A stretch of DNA of 23,278 bases from JBEKOF01 sp050015895. GTDB taxonomy: Bacteria; Verrucomicrobiota; Verrucomicrobiia; Limisphaerales; Palsa-1400. The stretch is taken from NCBI GenBank assembly GCA_050015895.1, contig JBEKAN010000014.1, forward strand, positions 1-23,278, in the 5' to 3' direction. Position 1 is the first letter of the stretch. Every line of letters begins with the position of its first letter. Of the stretch, positions 13,827 through 21,783 are shown in pieces. The notes below the pieces were generated by a model. The model was not told where the DNA came from. It worked only from the letters and a program-made list of their open reading frames with translations, and did no database searches. A program made the translations under genes and the position numbers.

Positions 13827-13970
13827 CCTTCACAAGCTGGCTGGTCCTTTTGGCGGCTGGCGGCGTTGCTCCTCAGTCGAAGATCCACGAGGGATATTCT
13901 CCTTCGTCGCGCCTTGCCAGCCGCCAAAATCCCGGCGTCATCTCGTAAAGTCTATTTCTTGACGGCACCT
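13808..13970. repeat. 163-bp nested imperfect palindrome (REP/MITE-like element or terminator)
   Basis: An 18-bp perfect inverted repeat (AGGTGCCGTCAAGAAATA at 13808-13825; TATTTCTTGACGGCACCT at 13953-13970) encloses a second perfect 14-bp inverted repeat (TTTTGGCGGCTGGC at 13848-13861; GCCAGCCGCCAAAA at 13916-13929). The spacers between outer and inner arms are almost equal (22 and 23 bases) and are partly complementary. A short CGAAG/CTTCG stem can close the middle. The left arm overlaps the end of the Sco gene. The right arm is followed by TAAACTATTTTTTT, so the structure could also end Sco transcription. Integron attC core sequences (GTTRRRY) are not visible at the edges. Confidence 0.85.
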
Positions 13971-14056
13971 AAACTATTTTTTTGGCGGATGAGCATTTTT
14001 TTCAAGCAAAATGGCAAAAATGGGTTAGAGTAGGGGTGGAGGATTGAGACTCCGAT

Positions 14057-15070
14057 ATGATTTCGCCCATGACATTGGCCCCAAGGAATGGCCGGCTCCG
14101 CCGCCATCGATACGTCGCGCCCGGGATGGTGCTTTCCCGGCGGCGTTCGCAGCGCCGGAATCCGGCCCGCGCCGCGGTGGTCGCGCCGCTGAACCGGCTG
14201 CCAGATCCCCCGATCTCCGAAGCCGAGGTGGAGCGGGACGGTTATGACGAGAATTCGTCCCTGACCCTCTACCTGCAGGAAGTGGGACGCACACCGCTGG
14301 TGACGCCGGAGGAGGAAATCGAACTGGCGCGCCGGATCAAGAAAGGCAGCCGCAAGGCGCGGGAACAGATGATCAAGGCCAACTTGCGGCTGGTGGTCAA
14401 GATCGCGCGCGACTACGAGCATTTTGGGCTGCCGTTGCTGGACCTGATCAACGAGGGGAACATCGGTTTGATGAAGGGCGTGGAGCGGTTTGACCCGGCC
14501 AAAGGCGCCAAGTTTTCCACTTACGGCTCCTGGTGGATAAAGCAGTCCATCCGCCGCGCCCTGGCCAACCAATCCAAGACCATCCGCCTTCCCGTGCATG
14601 TGGTGGACAAAATCTCCCACATCCGCCGCACGGCGCTCAAGTTGCAGGAGGTACAGGGGACGGAGCCGGACGACGAGCAGATCGCCGACGAAACGGGCAT
14701 CCCGATCGCGCGGGTCCGCCAATACCGGCAGGCCGCGCTGGCCCCCATGTCCCTGGATTCCCCGCTGGGGGAGGACTCGGACAACCGGGTGGCGGACGTG
14801 GTCGCGGACGAGCGGGCCGACTCGCCGTTCCAAGCGATGGCGTTGAAGGCCGACGCGAACCTGTTGCGCAAGGTGATGGCCAAACTGCCGCGAAGAGAGG
14901 CGGCCATTCTGGCGCTGCGTTTCGACCTGGACGGCAAAGGCGACATCACGCTGGAGGATGTGGGAAAGAAATTCGGGGTCACGCGCGAGCGCATCCGGCA
15001 AATCCAGGAGATCGCGCTGCGGCGGCTGCGCAAAATGTTTGAAAGAATGGACGTCCCCAAACCGGCCTGA
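14057..15070 (+). CDS. RNA polymerase sigma-70 factor, RpoD/SigA type (small form)
   Basis: A 337-residue primary-type sigma factor. A basic N-terminal extension (about 1-60) is followed by region 1.2 (S-L-T-L-Y-L-Q-E-V-G, 68-77), region 2 (I-K-A-N-L-R-L-V-V, D-L-I-N-E-G-N-I-G-L-M, F-S-T-Y-G-S-W-W-I-K-Q-S-I-R-R-A-L, 107-169), region 3 (182-258), and region 4 with the -35-binding helix-turn-helix (T-L-E-D-V-G-K-K-F-G-V-T-R-E-R-I-R-Q-I, 298-316). The long non-conserved domain between 1.2 and 2.1 of proteobacterial RpoD is absent, so it could be the housekeeping factor or a group 2 factor. The ATG at 14057 is the first in frame after an upstream stop; a GGAGG lies 14 bases away, somewhat far. 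The gene stands alone, between a palindrome and a terminator. Confidence 0.92.
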   Translation: MISPMTLAPRNGRLRRHRYVAPGMVLSRRRSQRRNPARAAVVAPLNRLPDPPISEAEVERDGYDENSSLTLYLQEVGRTPLVTPEEEIELARRIKKGSRKAREQMIKANLRLVVKIARDYEHFGLPLLDLINEGNIGLMKGVERFDPAKGAKFSTYGSWWIKQSIRRALANQSKTIRLPVHVVDKISHIRRTALKLQEVQGTEPDDEQIADETGIPIARVRQYRQAALAPMSLDSPLGEDSDNRVADVVADERADSPFQAMALKADANLLRKVMAKLPRREAAILALRFDLDGKGDITLEDVGKKFGVTRERIRQIQEIALRRLRKMFERMDVPKPA

Positions 15071-15177
15071 ACCGAAAGGACGACCCGCTTTTGTCATGCA
15101 GTGTTGGGTCGTGAGGCAAAGGCAGGGCGGGCCCTGCGATGCGCGCGGTTTCGCGCCTTGGCGAGACGCCCCGGCAA

Positions 15178-15220
15178 GCCCGTTAAGAAGCGTGGGAGCT
15201 TCCTAACGGGCCGCCTTTCT
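15178..15220 (+). terminator. hairpin terminator after the sigma factor gene
   Basis: GCCCGTTA (15178-15185) pairs with TAACGGGC (15204-15211) and, inside it, GAAGC (15187-15191) with GCTTC (15198-15202), separated by one A-C mismatch and a 6-base loop. The sequence CGCCTTTCTT follows. The stem is strong, the T-tract short. Two weaker hairpins lie just before it (15080-15112 with ACGACCC/GGGTCGT, and 15122-15137 with GCAGGGC/GCCCTGC). Confidence 0.6.
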
Positions 15221-15243
15221 TCAGCGGGGAACATCCAGGCCGG

Positions 15244-15621
15244 TCAGGGCAGGAGGTGGGTTGCGGGGATGACCAGGCAGACCGGCCGGGTCCCGACACT
15301 TTGGGGGTCGTAGCTGGTGGCGAAGGTCTGCGCGGCGTCCGCCGGGCAGGAAGGCAGACTCCCGGCGGAGGTGCGGCCCAGGTAGGGCTGGAGGTCGCCA
15401 CCCGTCGGCGTGGCCGTGTCCTGCTGGCGCTGTTCCAGCGCCCATTGCTGCTTGGCGTTGTCAATGCAGCGCAGGTTGCTGATGCAGGCGTTGGTCTGGG
15501 CCTCCTGGCGCGCCCGGATGAAGTTGGGAATGGCGATGGTCGCCAGGATACCGATGATGGCCACGACGATCATGATTTCGATGAGGGTGAAGCCGGTTTT
15601 GCGGGTGACATTGTTTTTCAT
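15244..15621 (-). CDS. type IV pilin-like / type II secretion pseudopilin
   Basis: A 125-residue prepilin. The N-terminus has the class III signal: a short basic leader (M-K-N-N-V-T-R-K-T-G) cleaved after Gly10, then F-T-L-I-E-I-M-I-V-V-A-I-I-G-I-L-A with Glu at mature position 5, the methylated and assembly-critical residue. A helical spine continues to about 65 (A-R-Q-E-A-Q-T-N-A-C-I-S-N-L-R-C). The short globular part holds cysteines at 46, 52 and later. It is prepared by the prepilin peptidase in the inner membrane. The start is ATG 15621, with an AAGGAA ribosome site at good spacing. A TATAAA at 15672-15667 could be a -10 box, but no clear -35 was found. Such single pseudopilin genes are common and numerous in Verrucomicrobia and Planctomycetes; which machine it serves is unknown. 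Confidence 0.88.
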   Translation of the reverse strand: MKNNVTRKTGFTLIEIMIVVAIIGILATIAIPNFIRARQEAQTNACISNLRCIDNAKQQWALEQRQQDTATPTGGDLQPYLGRTSAGSLPSCPADAAQTFATSYDPQSVGTRPVCLVIPATHLLP

Positions 15622-15824
15622 AACTGCATTCCTTTCCGGCGCGGTGTGAACGAGGCGAAGGGCGGGTTTATATGAATACAATTTGTTCACGAATTGCCCT
15701 CCGCCAACCGCGCTGTCAAGGATTCAACCCGCCCGACGCGATTTGGTTTCGGTCGCCGGCTCCGAATTGGGGCGGACAAGCCGGCCAACGCTGTCAAAAT
15801 TTGGTTACAGGGGGTGGAAGGGTC

Positions 15825-18176
15825 TCATTCGTAAATGTCGTAAACGACGCCGTCCAGGACGAATTGCACGTTCTGGCCCAGGGCCAGCCATTGCAGCGCC
15901 TGACGGTGCGTGGCCGCGAATTGGAAATAGTCCGAGGAATTGAACTGGATGCGGACGTGTTTGGCCTGCTGGTTGTTCTGAACCTCGGCGTCCATCCACT
16001 GCGCGCCGTTCTGGAAGAAATTGCGGCCGTTGACAAATTGCGCCTGGCTGGCGTAGTCCACCAATTGCTGACGGGCCTTGGCTTCCGGCGATGCGAGGGG
16101 TTGCGGCGAGGTTGCTGCCATCGGCGGCAAGCCCAGCGATTGCATGGCGTAGGCTCTCCCTGCCCCACCTCCGCCGCGTCTGGCACCGCCGCCGCCGCCG
16201 CCCATTCCGCCCCCGGCGATTGCAGTTTGATCAAAGGCGCCACTGACCACGGCGTTTTTGAGGCTGTCGTTGAGTTGGGAGCCGGCGATGGCCTGTCCGC
16301 CATCGAGGGCGGAGTTCAAGGCGGACCAACTCTTGGCGGCTTCCGCGCGCACGGTCTTGTCTTGGTCCATGTTTTGCAGGGAGCGCATGGCCAGGGGGAC
16401 GGCGCGGCGGGATTCGTCCTCCACGATCAGGTAGGCGGTGTAGGGGGTGACGATGCCATATTGGCGGGCCAGATCGGTGACTTCGTCGCGCAGTTCGGCG
16501 TTTTCCCCGTGCAGGCGGATTTCATCCAGCAGATAGCCGACGCGGCGCGTGGCCCAGAGGCGCGGGATGAACTGGTTGTCGGAGGATTCGCGCGGGAAGG
16601 CGGCCTCGTAGGTGAATTTGCGGGTGGCGCCGTTGACCATGCCCTGGATGGTGATGGCGGAATTCCCGTTGCCGGAATAACGCCCGGCCAGGACCAGTTG
16701 CTCGCCTTTGAAGAGGTCGGGCAGCGGCGAGGGATAAAGTTTGGCGGGGCGGACATCGCCGGTGAACGACAAGGTCGGATTGGCCAGCACCGGCTCCTTG
16801 ATCTTGGAGTAGAAGCTGGAGACTTTCAGCTCCAAATCCTCCTCGGGCAGGACGTATTGGCTGGCGCCGCGGGTCTGCTCGGCCAGTTTGTCCAGCAGAT
16901 GGGTGTTCACATCGGTGCCGATGCCGAAGCAGAAAACGCGGGTGCGACCCCCGTCTTTTTGTTTGACGTTGGACAGAATCTGGCTTTCATCCGTGACGCC
17001 GATGGTCGGCATGCCGTCGGTCAGGAAAATGACGACGAAGGGGCGGTCGCCGCGGTCGGGCCGCATGGAGAGCGCCTTTTGCAGGGCGTCGTCAATGGCG
17101 GTGGCGCCGCCGGCCTTGAGGTCCTGGACGAAATTGTCGGCTTTCTCGCGGTTGGCCGGGGAGGCGTCTGCCAGCTTGTCAAAGAGCGGCTCGACTTCGG
17201 TGGAGAAGCGGAGGATTTCAAAGCGGTCCCCGTCGTTGAGGTTGTCCACGCAGAATTGCAGGGCTTTCCGGGCCTGGGCGATCTTCTTGCCCGACATGGA
17301 GCCGGAAGTGTCGAGCACGAAGACGAGGTCTTTCATCACCACCTGCCGCTCGTTGACATCCACGCCGGGGGAGGCCATGAGCAGGAAGTAGCCGTCCTGG
17401 CCGCTGGTTTTGGAGGTCAGCAAGTTCAGGCCGATCTCGTCCTGCTCCGGCGCGAAGTAGAGCGTGAAGTCGGTGTCCGGCCGCGCGTCGCCGGCCTCGT
17501 AGCCAACGGTGGCGCGGTTGGGGCCGTCGCGTTTGATTTCGACGGTGTGGCTGGGGGAGAAGATGGTCTTGAGCGGGCGCTTGTTTTCCAGTTGGACGGA
17601 GATGCTGACGTCCTTGATGGGTTTGGCGGAATACTTTTCGGTGTTGAGCGGATAGACATAGCTGACCAGGCCGGAATCGGAGGGGAGGACTTGCGAATAG
17701 GACAGGGTGATGCGCTTGTGGCTGTTGGGTTCGATGGGGAAGACGCGCACCTTGAAGACATCCTGGCCGGCATACTCGAGCAGGGCGGGGTCGCGCAGTT
17801 TGCGGACGATGTCCTCGTAGATGCCGCGCGCCTTGTCGGCGGACAACAGTTCGGCCTCCACCTGCTGGCCGCCGATCTCCATGGCGAACTTGTCAATCTG
17901 CGCCCCGCGCGGGATGGGGAACAGATAGGTGCCTTCGAGGCGCTCCGGGTTGGGGTTGTAAAAGTCCTGGTCAACCGAAGTGGTGGCGATCTGGCCGGCG
18001 ATCTTCACGTTGACGTGATGCGAGGTGATTTCCAGGGGCGCGTAGGGCCGGTAGGGGCCGGGGTGCGGGACGACCCGCCAGTGGGCCTCATCCACGATGA
18101 TCAACCCGTCCGCCCGCGCGGAGGAGACCGTGCCCGCCAAAAGGGCCAAAACCGAGAGAAAGAATAATCGTTTCAT
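15825..18176 (-). CDS. secreted VIT domain / von Willebrand factor A protein
   Basis: A 783-residue exported protein. Residues 1-22 are a Sec signal peptide ending S-S-A-R-A. A VIT (inter-alpha-trypsin-inhibitor N-terminal) domain spans about 45-175 (V-N-V-K-I-A-G-Q-I-A-T-T, Y-L-F-P-I-P-R-G-A-Q-I, and D-V-F-K-V-R-V-F-P-I). The vWA domain follows at about 280-465, with the full metal-ion-dependent adhesion site: D-T-S-G-S (Asp289, Ser291, Ser293), Thr359 in G-G-A-T-A, and Asp387 in L-T-D-G. The C-terminal part carries a Gly/Arg-rich low-complexity stretch near 640-660 and a small ordered tail. Such proteins bind metal and other proteins outside the cytoplasm; the partner is unknown. The start ATG 18176 lacks a visible ribosome site. 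It diverges from the ABC operon with a 212-base gap. Confidence 0.9.
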   Translation of the reverse strand: MKRLFFLSVLALLAGTVSSARADGLIIVDEAHWRVVPHPGPYRPYAPLEITSHHVNVKIAGQIATTSVDQDFYNPNPERLEGTYLFPIPRGAQIDKFAMEIGGQQVEAELLSADKARGIYEDIVRKLRDPALLEYAGQDVFKVRVFPIEPNSHKRITLSYSQVLPSDSGLVSYVYPLNTEKYSAKPIKDVSISVQLENKRPLKTIFSPSHTVEIKRDGPNRATVGYEAGDARPDTDFTLYFAPEQDEIGLNLLTSKTSGQDGYFLLMASPGVDVNERQVVMKDLVFVLDTSGSMSGKKIAQARKALQFCVDNLNDGDRFEILRFSTEVEPLFDKLADASPANREKADNFVQDLKAGGATAIDDALQKALSMRPDRGDRPFVVIFLTDGMPTIGVTDESQILSNVKQKDGGRTRVFCFGIGTDVNTHLLDKLAEQTRGASQYVLPEEDLELKVSSFYSKIKEPVLANPTLSFTGDVRPAKLYPSPLPDLFKGEQLVLAGRYSGNGNSAITIQGMVNGATRKFTYEAAFPRESSDNQFIPRLWATRRVGYLLDEIRLHGENAELRDEVTDLARQYGIVTPYTAYLIVEDESRRAVPLAMRSLQNMDQDKTVRAEAAKSWSALNSALDGGQAIAGSQLNDSLKNAVVSGAFDQTAIAGGGMGGGGGGARRGGGGAGRAYAMQSLGLPPMAATSPQPLASPEAKARQQLVDYASQAQFVNGRNFFQNGAQWMDAEVQNNQQAKHVRIQFNSSDYFQFAATHRQALQWLALGQNVQFVLDGVVYDIYE

Positions 18177-18388
18177 ATTGGGTTAGACGGAGGGATTGGA
18201 AGAATGCTCCCGCGCCCGCGCACCGGGGCGGGAAGGAGCGCTCCGGGGAACCGGGGAACCTCGCCGACCCGGCCGAAGGCCGGGGGCGCTTGGCGCGCGC
18301 TTGACCGGGGCGGGCGCATGGGCCAACATGCCGGCAGGCGAATTTCCGGGAGCAAGGGGGAGTTTTTCTCAAACGCCAAAGGAAACAA

Positions 18389-19798
18389 ATGGCAAAAAGC
18401 AGAAGCAGAAAAAAAATTGTGGTGGTTTCGATTGTCGTCGCGGCCGGAGTCGCGCTGGCGCTGATGGCGGCTCTGAAGAAACAGGACCCGCCCATTTCTG
18501 TGCAGACGGAGAAGGTGCTGCGCCGCAACCTGGTCGAGAAGGTGATGGCCAACGGGAAGATCGAGCCGGTGGTGCAAGTCAAGATCAGCCCCGAGGTCAG
18601 CGGCGAGATCATTGAACTGGGGGTCAAGGAGGGCCAGCAGGTCCGCAAGGGCGATCTGCTGGTCAAGATCAAGCCGGACAATTACCTGGCGGCCAGCAAT
18701 TCCGCCGCCGCAAACTACCGCCTGGCCGTCGCCAACACGAACTCCGCGCAATCCAGCCTGGAAAAGGCGCGGCTGGAATACGAGCGCAGCAAGGGCCTTT
18801 ACGCCGCCAATCTGATTTCCGACTCCGATTATCTCACGGCCAAAACGACCTACGACGTGGCCAAAACCGCGCTCGACGGGTCCGAACAATCGGTGGCGAT
18901 GGCGTACGCCTCGCTGCAATCGGCCGCGTCGGACCTCTCCAAGACCACCATATACGCGCCGCTGGACGGCACGGTGAGCAAGCTCAATTCGCAGAAGGGC
19001 GAGCGGGTGGTTGGGACGGCGATGATGGCCGGCACGGAGATCATGACCATCGCGGATTTGAACACCATGGAGGCGCGGGTGGACGTGGGCGAGGTGGACG
19101 TGGTGTTGATCTGCGCCGGCCAGAAGGTCCATTTGGAGGTGGACTCCTTCAAAGACCAGAAATTCAACGGCGTGGTCACCGATGTGGCCAATTCGGCGAA
19201 CAACAACGACACCAGCACCACCGGCGGGGCCTCCACATCGAGCACGACGGACGCGACGAAGTTCCAGGTGAAAATTCGCGTGACAGAAAAGGAGAATTTT
19301 CTTCCGGGAATGTCGGTGACGGCCGAGATTGAAACCCGCCAACGCACCAACGCCCTGAGCGCGCCGATTCAATCCGTCACCACGCGCCTGCCCCATCCGG
19401 CGGCGGGACTGACCAACTCCCCGACCGCCAGCAACGCCCCTGCGGCCGCCGCCAGCAACGCGCCAAACGCCACCGCCCCCAACGCCGCTGTTGCCGCCGC
19501 CAGCAACGCCCCGCCCTCCAGTCTCCCGTCCGCAACCAATTCCTCCGGCAAACCCGGCGAGCCGGCCAAGCCGGTGGAAGTCGTTTTTGTGGTGGAAGGC
19601 GACCACGTCAAGGCGGCGCCCGTCAAGCGCGGGATCAGCGATGACAACTACACGGAAATCACCGAGGGCCTGCGCGAAGGGGATGTGGTGGTCACGGGCA
19701 GTTACAAGGCCATCAACCGGGATTTGGAGGATGGGAAGAGAGTGACGACGGCAGGCGCGGGGGAGGCGGGCAAGGAGCCCAAAACGACCGCAAACTGA
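18389..19798 (+). CDS. MacA-like periplasmic adaptor (HlyD/RND-MFP family)
   Basis: A 469-residue membrane-fusion protein that joins an inner-membrane ABC exporter to an outer-membrane channel. One N-terminal membrane anchor spans about 9-29. The lipoyl half-motifs (I-S-P-E-V-S-G-E-I and V-K-E-G-Q-Q-V-R-K-G-D-L-L, about 68-95; then A-P-L-D-G-T-V) flank a helical hairpin (about 100-185) rich in Ala/Lys/Glu, followed by the beta-barrel and membrane-proximal parts. Between the barrel and the membrane-proximal domain is an insert of about 55 residues with three A-S-N-A-P units. An AAAGGA ribosome site precedes ATG 18389. This is the first gene of the operon with the ATPase and the permeases; the 212 bases before it, shared with the divergent vWA gene, hold no gene. 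Substrate unknown. Confidence 0.9.
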   Translation: MAKSRSRKKIVVVSIVVAAGVALALMAALKKQDPPISVQTEKVLRRNLVEKVMANGKIEPVVQVKISPEVSGEIIELGVKEGQQVRKGDLLVKIKPDNYLAASNSAAANYRLAVANTNSAQSSLEKARLEYERSKGLYAANLISDSDYLTAKTTYDVAKTALDGSEQSVAMAYASLQSAASDLSKTTIYAPLDGTVSKLNSQKGERVVGTAMMAGTEIMTIADLNTMEARVDVGEVDVVLICAGQKVHLEVDSFKDQKFNGVVTDVANSANNNDTSTTGGASTSSTTDATKFQVKIRVTEKENFLPGMSVTAEIETRQRTNALSAPIQSVTTRLPHPAAGLTNSPTASNAPAAAASNAPNATAPNAAVAAASNAPPSSLPSATNSSGKPGEPAKPVEVVFVVEGDHVKAAPVKRGISDDNYTEITEGLREGDVVVTGSYKAINRDLEDGKRVTTAGAGEAGKEPKTTAN

Positions 19799-19825
19799 CC
19801 GGCAAGTGATTGGAGGACACCGCTC

Positions 19826-20527
19826 GTGAGCTTGATCCGCCTGGAACACATCACCCGCCTCTACCAGATGGGCGGGGAGACCATCCACGCCCTGCGCGAT
19901 GTTTCGATGGAGGTCCGGCGCGGCGAATATGTGGCGATCATGGGGCCGTCTGGCTCGGGGAAATCCACACTGATGAACCTGCTGGGGTGCCTGGACACCC
20001 CCACCGCGGGCGTCTATGAGTTGAACGGCACGAACGTCGGCGAACTGGATGACAATCGTCTGGCGGAAATCCGCAACCGGGAAATCGGTTTCATTTTTCA
20101 GACTTTCAACCTGCTGCCGCGAGCCGACGCCTTGCGCAATGTGGAATTGCCCCTGATATACTCGGGGATGGGTTCCGGGGAGCGCCGCCGCGCCGCCCTG
20201 GAAGTGCTGGGCAGCGTCGGTCTGGCCGACCGGGTGCACCACAAGCCCAACGAGATGTCCGGCGGACAACGGCAGCGGGTGGCGATTGCCCGCGCCCTGG
20301 TCAACAGCCCCTCCATCATCCTGGCCGACGAGCCCACCGGAAACCTGGACTCCAAAACCGGCGAGGAGATCATGGCCCTGCTGGGGGTTCTTTCCGACAA
20401 GGGCAACACGATATTTGTGGTCACTCACGAGGAGGAGGTCGCCCGGCACGCCCGGCGCGTGATTCGCATCCGCGACGGGCTGATCGCCGGGGACGAGGTC
20501 GTGAAGAAAACGGGGGCGGGGGCGTGA
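19826..20527 (+). CDS. ABC transporter ATP-binding protein, MacB/LolD type
   Basis: A 233-residue ATPase. Walker A is G-P-S-G-S-G-K-S-T (40-48), the Q-loop F-Q-T (91-93), the signature M-S-G-G-Q (144-148; Met replaces the usual Leu, as is common in this subfamily), Walker B I-I-L-A-D-E-P (164-170) and the switch histidine in V-T-H-E (201). It powers the FtsX-fold permeases encoded downstream; such transporters act as mechanotransmitters on periplasmic substrates rather than moving them through the membrane core. The start is GTG 19826, with GGAGG 9 bases upstream. The stop TGA overlaps the GTG start of the first permease by 4 bases (GTGA), a sign of coupling. It lies 27 bases after the adaptor gene. 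Confidence 0.95.
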   Translation: MSLIRLEHITRLYQMGGETIHALRDVSMEVRRGEYVAIMGPSGSGKSTLMNLLGCLDTPTAGVYELNGTNVGELDDNRLAEIRNREIGFIFQTFNLLPRADALRNVELPLIYSGMGSGERRRAALEVLGSVGLADRVHHKPNEMSGGQRQRVAIARALVNSPSIILADEPTGNLDSKTGEEIMALLGVLSDKGNTIFVVTHEEEVARHARRVIRIRDGLIAGDEVVKKTGAGA

Positions 20528-21753
20528 ATTTTTTCGTCGAGATCAAGGAGGGCCTGCTCATCGCCTGGGACGCCATTCGAGCCAACAAAATGCGGGCCGG
20601 GCTGACCACCCTGGGCATCATCATCGGCGTGGTCAGCGTCACCTTGATGGGCGCGGCCATTGACGGGCTGAACCGCTCGTTTCGCCAGAGCGTCTCCGTG
20701 CTGGGCGCGGACATTCTGTTTGCCGACCGGGTCAATTGGTTCGTGAACAGCGAGGAGGAGTGGATCAAGGTCAACAACCGGCGGGACATCACGCTCGACC
20801 AGGTCAAAGTAGTGGAGCGACAGATGACCCTGGCCAGCGCGGTCGCGCCGGTGGTGCAGACCAGCCGCTCGGTCCGATACCTGAACCGCAGCACGGGCGG
20901 GGTGGTGATTTTTGGCACGACGGAGCAGTATCTCCAGACCGCGGGTTTGGAGGTGGACGAGGGCCGGTTCCTGAGCGCCGAGGATTCGGAGGGCGGGCGC
21001 CCGGTCTGCGTCATCGGCTATGATGTGTGCACCAATCTTTTTGTCCGCGAATCCCCCCTCGGCAAGAAAATCCGGATCGGCCCGCGCTGGCTGGAAGTGG
21101 TGGGGGTGCTGGCGAAACGGGGCAGTTTCATGGGCATGGTCAGCCTGGACAACCAAGTCATCATTCCCGTTCAACAGTTGCTCCTGGGCTACTGGCGGAA
21201 TCCGAATTTTGAAATCCAGGTCAAGGCCGTGGACCTGGCCCATCTGGAGGACGCCAAGGAGGAATTGCGCGGGGTGCTGCGAAAAGCCCGCCACGTCGCC
21301 CCCGGCGACCCCGACGATTTTGCCATCAACCAGCAGGAGCAAGTCATCAAGATGTTTCACCATCTGGCTGGAACCATCGAGGCGGCGGGGCTGTCCGTCA
21401 CGGGTTTGGCGCTCTTCGTGGGGGGCATCGGCATCATGAACATCATGTTTGTCTCGGTGGCGGAGCGGACGCGCGAGATCGGGGTGCGCAAGGCCATCGG
21501 GGCCAGGCGGCGCACCATATTGCTGCAGTTTTTGATTGAGGCGGCGAGCATCTGTCTGATCGGCGGGCTGGCCGGCCTGGCCTTTGTATACGTCCTGACG
21601 CTGGCCCTGTCGAGTTTTTTTTCGGCGGGCCTGTCGCTGCCGGTGACGGCGCTGGCGGTGTTGGTGTCGTTGTTGACAGGAGTGGTTTCGGGATTCCTGC
21701 CCGCGTGGCGGGCCGCGAGGATGGACCCGGTGGAGGCGCTCAGAAATGAATAG
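20524..21753 (+). CDS. MacB-like ABC transporter permease 1 (FtsX fold)
   Basis: A 409-residue permease with the MacB layout: a cytoplasmic start, TM1 at about 24-46 (L-T-T-L-G-I-I-I-G-V-V-S-V), a long periplasmic core domain (about 50-275), and a C-terminal FtsX domain with three more TM helices (about 282-308, 333-360, 368-395). The conserved loops I-G-I-M-N-I-M-F-V-S-V-x-E-R-T-R-E-I-G-V-R-K-A-I-G-A are complete, and the protein ends P-V-E-A-L-R-N-E, the family's usual end. The GTG start 20524 overlaps the ATPase stop. The stop codon TAG (21751-21753) lies within the GAATAG repeat that opens the S23 cassette. Confidence 0.95.
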   Translation: MNFFVEIKEGLLIAWDAIRANKMRAGLTTLGIIIGVVSVTLMGAAIDGLNRSFRQSVSVLGADILFADRVNWFVNSEEEWIKVNNRRDITLDQVKVVERQMTLASAVAPVVQTSRSVRYLNRSTGGVVIFGTTEQYLQTAGLEVDEGRFLSAEDSEGGRPVCVIGYDVCTNLFVRESPLGKKIRIGPRWLEVVGVLAKRGSFMGMVSLDNQVIIPVQQLLLGYWRNPNFEIQVKAVDLAHLEDAKEELRGVLRKARHVAPGDPDDFAINQQEQVIKMFHHLAGTIEAAGLSVTGLALFVGGIGIMNIMFVSVAERTREIGVRKAIGARRRTILLQFLIEAASICLIGGLAGLAFVYVLTLALSSFFSAGLSLPVTALAVLVSLLTGVVSGFLPAWRAARMDPVEALRNE

Positions 21754-21780
21754 GGAATTGGGAATAGTGAATAGTGAAAA
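21748..21780. repeat. left inverted repeat of the S23 cassette
   Basis: A run of GAATAG/GAATTG units with a 7-base rhythm (GAATAGT GAATAGT GAA). The 26 bases 21755-21780 match the reverse complement of 22184-22209 except at three positions. It includes the stop codon of permease 1. Confidence 0.85.
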
Positions 21781-21783
21781 CTG

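Noticed and set aside
13649..13948. Small plus-strand open frame through the palindrome (99 codons)
   Set aside because: Its first half is an out-of-frame reading of the Sco gene and its second half is the palindrome itself.
13808..13970. Palindrome considered as an integron attC site
   Set aside because: The length is near the attC range, but the edges lack the GTTRRRY and RYYYAAC core sequences and no integrase gene is in view.
13952..15097. Minus-strand open frame opposite the sigma factor
   Set aside because: Antisense shadow of a clear sigma-70 gene.
15672..18167. Plus-strand open frame of 831 codons opposite the vWA gene
   Set aside because: The minus-strand protein has clear VIT and vWA motifs; the antisense frame is Gly/Val/Asp-rich without any recognisable domain.
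18173..20449. Minus-strand open frame of 758 codons opposite the adaptor and ATPase genes
   Set aside because: It spans two real genes and their spacer, and has antisense composition only.
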